From: an uncultured Treponema sp.
Lineage (GTDB): Bacteria; Spirochaetota; Spirochaetia; Treponematales; Treponemataceae
Assembly (NCBI GenBank): GCA_910584475.1
Contig: CAJUBD010000032.1
Location: 1-17,122, forward strand
DNA: 17,122 bases
Reading direction: 5' to 3'
How positions within the stretch are numbered: the first letter of the stretch is position 1; each line of letters begins with the position of its first letter. The notes under the pieces were generated by a model. It did no database searches. It had not been told where the DNA came from and saw only the letters and a list, made by a program, of their open reading frames with translations. The translations under genes were made by a program, and so were the position numbers. Positions 14,237 through 17,122 of the stretch are shown here, in pieces.

Positions 14237-14410
14237 GCACATGTGAAATTTGTCCATACTAAAAATTCTAAAGCCAATGCACATGTGAAATTCGTCCATA
14301 CTAAAAATTCTAAAGCCAATGCACATGTGAAATTCGTCCATACTAAAAATTCTAAAGCCAATACACATGTGAAATTCCATTAAAATAAAAATTCTAAAGG
14401 AATTTCACAT
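14237..14410. repeat. 42-bp tandem repeat (minisatellite) with inverted tail
   Basis: Three contiguous 42-bp units (14237-14278, 14279-14320, 14321-14362) differ at one position only. A diverged partial unit begins at 14363. Each unit contains ACATGTGAAATT and CTAAAAATTCTAAAG. The tail ATGTGAAATTCC (14367-14378) pairs with GGAATTTCACAT (14399-14410), which is the motif turned around. Upstream, ATTTCACAT at 14182-14190 is another inverted copy. There are no spacers, so it is not CRISPR. Forty-two is divisible by three and one frame stays open (AHVKFVHTKNSKAN per unit), but no ribosome binding site or protein character supports translation. Confidence 0.85.
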
Positions 14411-14589
14411 TAGAATCAGTTAAAAAAAAACGATTTCGCGCAAAAACTACATTTTTTAACGCAAAACTCGCGCATATCATCAACATGCAATGCGGACAGA
14501 ATCGATATGAAATCGCCCGATTTTCGCTCTGCCGCGCTACGGTTGCAAATGATGGCGGCGGCGAAATGCTATTTTGGCTTATGATCGCG
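14411..14589. other. Gene-free spacer downstream of the MATE gene
   Basis: An A9 run (14422-14430) and A/T-rich sequence give way to GC-richer sequence. I see no gene, clear hairpin terminator or known element here. It is the 3' flank of the minus-strand MATE gene. Confidence 0.4.
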
Positions 14590-15930
14590 TCAAATCGTTT
14601 TCGGAAGTCTTCTGTACAGCTTTATGAAATACGCGATTTCGGCGATTGCCGTGATTGTCCACGAGCAGGGGAAGAGCGCGAAAAGCGAAAAGATTGTGCC
14701 GAAATGAGCGAAAACAGTGTATACCCAAATCACGCGGAATACGCAGCTTCCTAAGAAAATCATTACGGTGGGGATTATCGTCTTGCCAAGCCCGCGCGAT
14801 GCGGCGAGCGTGCAGTCCATAAACGGCGCGATCCAAAAAGAGCACGCCATTATGAAAAGCCGCTCGTATCCCAGTTCGATGACGCGCGGATTTTCCGAAA
14901 ATAGCGTCATAAACTGGCGACCAAACAAAACGAAAAAGGCGCCGCCTAGAATTCCCGCCGCCACGGAATAAAACATCGAGACGAAATAACTTTTTAGAAT
15001 ACGTCCTTTGTTTTCTGCGCCATAGTTTTGCGCGATGAACGTGGAAGCCGCCGTGTAGAACGCCGCCATCACATTGTATACGATGGGGTCGGCGTTCGAC
15101 GAGCCTGCGTTCGCGATGACCATCGCGCTTTCAAAAGAATTCACGCCCATTTGAATGAACATGTTCGCGAAAGCGAACACCGCGTTCTGCAAGCCCGCCG
15201 GCACGCCAATCCTCACCAACTGCATCAACTTTTCGCGATGTATTTTCAGATGCTTCAGGCGCAATGCGAGCGCGTCGTCGCGGCGGACTAGTTTCGCAAG
15301 AATCAGCGCGGCAGAAAAAAATTGAGAAATCACGCTCGCGATCGCCACTCCGCTTTCCGCCATTTTCAGCGGAATCACGAAAAGCAGATTCAGCGCGACA
15401 TTCATTCCGCCCGAAATCAAAAGATAAATGAGCGGGCTTTTCGTGTCTCCCTCCGCGCTCAAAATTCCGTTTCCGAAATTGTAGAAGCCGACCGCCGGGA
15501 GCGAAACCAAATAGATGCGCAAATATAAAAGCGCGCCTTCAAGCAGTTCGTCCTTTGTGTGGAGCAAGATCAAAATCTCTCGCGCAAAAAATTCGCCGAG
15601 CGCGAAAATCAAAACGCCGCTTGCAGTGCACAGAATTGCGGAAGTATGCAACGCCTCTCGAATATCCTTGGACTTGCCCGCGCCGATGAAAAACGCAACG
15701 AGCGCGTTCACGCCAGAGCCAATCCCGATTAGGATTCCTGTGGCGAAAAACACAATCATCGAAGTAGAGCCGACCGCGCCCAATGCTTCTCCGCTCGCGA
15801 ACTTTCCGAGCACCGCTACATCCGCCATGTTGAAAAGCGTCTGCAAGAGATTCGTAAAAATCAGCGGCACGGAGAATATGAAAATGTTCTTAAAGAGCGA
15901 GCCTTGGGTGAGCGCACGGGAATTGTCCAT
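14590..15930 (-). CDS. MATE-family multidrug efflux transporter
   Basis: A 446-residue polytopic membrane protein with about twelve helices in two homologous six-helix halves (the second starting near residue 235). It exports cationic drugs or metabolites in exchange for Na+ or H+. The N-terminus ALTQGSLFKNIFIFSVPLIFTNLLQTLFNMADVAVLGKF is the standard MatE opening (LTxGs, P, NLLQxLYNxxD). The corresponding motif of the second half is VRIGVPAGLQNAVFAFANMFIQMGVN. Length is normal. ATG 15930 fits the family start; GTG 15951 is an alternative, and neither has a visible ribosome binding site. It diverges from the LysR gene at 16030 and shares a compact regulatory region with it, so that regulator probably controls it. 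Substrate unknown. Confidence 0.93.
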   Translation of the reverse strand: MDNSRALTQGSLFKNIFIFSVPLIFTNLLQTLFNMADVAVLGKFASGEALGAVGSTSMIVFFATGILIGIGSGVNALVAFFIGAGKSKDIREALHTSAILCTASGVLIFALGEFFAREILILLHTKDELLEGALLYLRIYLVSLPAVGFYNFGNGILSAEGDTKSPLIYLLISGGMNVALNLLFVIPLKMAESGVAIASVISQFFSAALILAKLVRRDDALALRLKHLKIHREKLMQLVRIGVPAGLQNAVFAFANMFIQMGVNSFESAMVIANAGSSNADPIVYNVMAAFYTAASTFIAQNYGAENKGRILKSYFVSMFYSVAAGILGGAFFVLFGRQFMTLFSENPRVIELGYERLFIMACSFWIAPFMDCTLAASRGLGKTIIPTVMIFLGSCVFRVIWVYTVFAHFGTIFSLFALFPCSWTITAIAEIAYFIKLYRRLPKTI

Positions 15931-15960
15931 ATATAATGAGGAGTTTATCACGAAGAGGAA

Positions 15961-16022
15961 AATATAGCAATAGTTTTATTTTGGCAATTTCGCTTTGAAA
16001 AAAAATATTTTCGTGCTATAAT
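15961..16022. promoter_or_regulatory. Divergent, mirror-image promoters of the MATE and LysR genes
   Basis: Rightward: TTGAAA at 15995-16000, a 16-base spacer and TATAAT at 16017-16022, preceded by TGC (extended -10). Leftward: TGCTATATT read on the minus strand at 15961-15969 is also an extended -10, with TTGCCA (plus 15982-15987) as a close -35. The heptamers TATAGCA (15963-15969) and TGCTATA (16014-16020) are exact inverted copies. The rightward start is expected at about 16029, next to ATG 16030. Confidence 0.65.
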
Positions 16023-16029
16023 GTTCTTT

Positions 16030-16914
16030 ATGGAAATTCGCACATTGAAATACTTTCTCGCAGTGGCCGAGGAAGAAGGCGTGAACAGGGCGGCAAATGT
16101 GCTCAATGTGACACAGCCGACATTGAGCCGACAGATGGCGCAATTGGAAGACGAGCTGGGCGTGAGGCTTTTCAAGCGCGGGGCAAGAAAAATCACGCTT
16201 ACTGCAGAAGGATTTTTCTTTAGACGGCGAGCGGAAGAAATCCTTTCGCTCGTGGAAAAGACGGAGCAGGAAGTGTCCACACAGGCGGTCGACATAGAAG
16301 GAAGAATCAGCATTGGTTGCGGCGAACTTTCCGCTGTGAATTTTTTGCCGGATCTTTTCCGGAAGTTCAGCGAAAAGTATCCGCTCGTAAAATATGACAT
16401 TTTCACCGCCACCGCCGACTTGATAAAAGAGCAGCTTGAAAAAGGGCTTGTCGATATGGGCGTTTTACTTGAACCTGTTGACCTTGAAAAATTTGACTTC
16501 ATCAGGTTGGAAAAAAATGAAAGATGGGTGGCGCGGATGAGAAGCGACCATCCTCTTTCCAAGAAAAAAAGAGTGACGGCGCACGACCTTATGAATGTGC
16601 CGCTGATAGTTCCGCGCCGAATGAACGTGCAGAGCGAGCTGGCGGCGTGGTTTGGCGATTCGTTCTCGCAGGCGAAAATTCTATTTACAAGCAACCTTTC
16701 CACGAACTCCGTAATCATGGTTTTGGCGGGCTTGGGAATCTCGCTTGGCGTAGAAGTGCATGATTATATTTGGGACAAAAGCAAGATTGCGTCAGTTCCA
16801 TTAAGTCCCGCGTTCGCATCGAACAGCGTATTCGCTTGGAAAAAAACTCATTCGTTCAGCCCTGTAGCCGAAAAATTCATCGCCATGGTACGAGATTTTT
16901 ATGGGGGGGGGTAA
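16030..16914 (+). CDS. LysR-family transcriptional regulator
   Basis: A 294-residue LTTR. The HTH spans residues about 3-60 (IRTLKYFLAVAEEEGVNRAANVLNVTQPTLSRQMAQLEDELGVRLFKRG), followed by a helical linker and an effector-binding domain starting at ISIGCGELSAVNFLPDLF. The sequence resembles regulators usually found beside reductase and efflux genes. Its likely target is the divergent MATE gene. ATG 16030 matches the family start (MEIRTL); the in-frame ATG at 16021 lies inside the -10 box and cannot be used from that promoter. With the start site expected near 16029 the mRNA may be leaderless. The last codons are GGG GGG GGG before TAA, a nine-G homopolymer (16903-16911); slippage there would change only the extreme C-terminus. 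Confidence 0.93.
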   Translation: MEIRTLKYFLAVAEEEGVNRAANVLNVTQPTLSRQMAQLEDELGVRLFKRGARKITLTAEGFFFRRRAEEILSLVEKTEQEVSTQAVDIEGRISIGCGELSAVNFLPDLFRKFSEKYPLVKYDIFTATADLIKEQLEKGLVDMGVLLEPVDLEKFDFIRLEKNERWVARMRSDHPLSKKKRVTAHDLMNVPLIVPRRMNVQSELAAWFGDSFSQAKILFTSNLSTNSVIMVLAGLGISLGVEVHDYIWDKSKIASVPLSPAFASNSVFAWKKTHSFSPVAEKFIAMVRDFYGGG

Positions 16915-16947
16915 ACTCAGATTGAGATGAAAGCAAAGTGCCTCGCG

Positions 16948-16981
16948 CTTTGATGGAAACGTCAAGGCATTTCGTTTTTTT
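16948..16981 (+). terminator. Intrinsic terminator of the LysR gene
   Basis: CTTTGATG (16948-16955), a GAAA tetraloop and CGTCAAGG (16960-16967) form an eight-pair stem with two G-U wobbles, followed by CATTTCG and a T7 run (16975-16981). It lies 33 bases past the LysR stop codon. Confidence 0.8.
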
Positions 16982-17011
16982 ATTATTTGCGATTGCAAAA
17001 TAGGGGATATC

Positions 17012-17086
17012 ATGAAAGAAAAACTCAAACAACTTAAATTGTTTAATCCCATAAGAAATCCACAGGATAAGCCTGTGGAGCGATAG
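17012..17086 (+). CDS. 24-residue ORF at the right edge, doubtful
   Basis: ATG 17012 is preceded by AGGGG at 17002-17006 with five bases between, and reads 24 codons (MKEKLKQLKLFNPIRNPQDK, then PVER) to TAG 17084-17086. Within it TCCACAGG (17059-17066) and CCTGTGGA (17072-17079) form a perfect 8-bp hairpin. It could be a small peptide, a leader ORF for a gene beyond the window, or a decayed gene start. I do not recognise it. Confidence 0.35.
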   Translation: MKEKLKQLKLFNPIRNPQDKPVER

Positions 17087-17122
17087 AGGGTTACACCAAA
17101 AAGAAACCTCGTGTTACAATAG

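Noticed and set aside
14141..14383. 80-codon ORF through the 42-bp tandem repeat
   Set aside because: No ribosome binding site, low-complexity product, and the frame stays open only because the unit length is a multiple of three.
14237..14410. CRISPR array
   Set aside because: Units are contiguous and nearly identical over all 42 bases, with no unique spacers and no cas genes nearby.

Overview
The window looks like chromosomal DNA from an anaerobic, host-associated Gram-negative bacterium. A Treponema-like spirochaete is my best guess, but no rRNA or marker gene is present to prove it. The hints are exported lipoproteins with a loose lipobox, homopolymeric G/C tracts, TATAAT-type -10 boxes, clear GGAGG ribosome binding sites, and many intergenic stretches built of short hairpin repeats. 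Base composition changes along the window: roughly 300-6000 is AT-richer, while 8600-12800 is visibly GC-richer with many GCG/GGC/AAG codons. The two halves may have different histories.

Left block (313-5952, + strand). A tight five-gene operon encodes a phenylacetate-CoA-ligase-like adenylate-forming enzyme, a right-handed beta-helix protein that I recognise as DUF3737-like, a 69-residue helical protein, an ABC ATPase of the MacB/LolD class, and a large eight-helix FtsX-type permease. The last three genes overlap at their start and stop codons. The permease class normally moves lipids, peptides or hydrophobic compounds from or across the inner membrane. The operon therefore looks like an activate-and-export module of unknown substrate, and it is the best candidate here for an undescribed system.

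Middle block (6082-8458). An aldo/keto reductase with a signal peptide has a C-terminus scrambled by a one-base deletion. It is followed by a palindromic terminator, then a small YjdJ-type acetyltransferase and a LysR regulator, both on the minus strand. A 9-bp inverted repeat with the T-N11-A LysR consensus lies next to lysR, 53 bases upstream of a perfect TATAAT box that faces right.

Right redox/hydrolase block (8733-14029, + strand). A 22-codon leader ORF is coupled to a dienelactone-hydrolase-like gene that carries a frameshift. After it come a bicupin lipoprotein, a flavodoxin lipoprotein, an exported Ser/Glu/His hydrolase of the esterase-713 type, and a cytoplasmic AKR5-type aldo/keto reductase. 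All products except the last have export signals. The set resembles a LysR-controlled cluster for detoxifying or reducing carbonyls, lactones and quinones, but with several enzymes outside the cytoplasm. Repeat elements and hairpins fill the gaps.

Right end (14030-17122). A 560-base gene-free stretch contains a 42-bp tandem repeat. Then a MATE efflux gene (minus strand) and a second LysR gene (plus strand) diverge from mirror-image extended -10 promoters. The LysR message may be leaderless, its gene ends in a G9 tract, and a clear terminator follows. The window closes with a 24-codon ORF of uncertain reality. No transposase, CRISPR array, tRNA or rRNA gene was seen.
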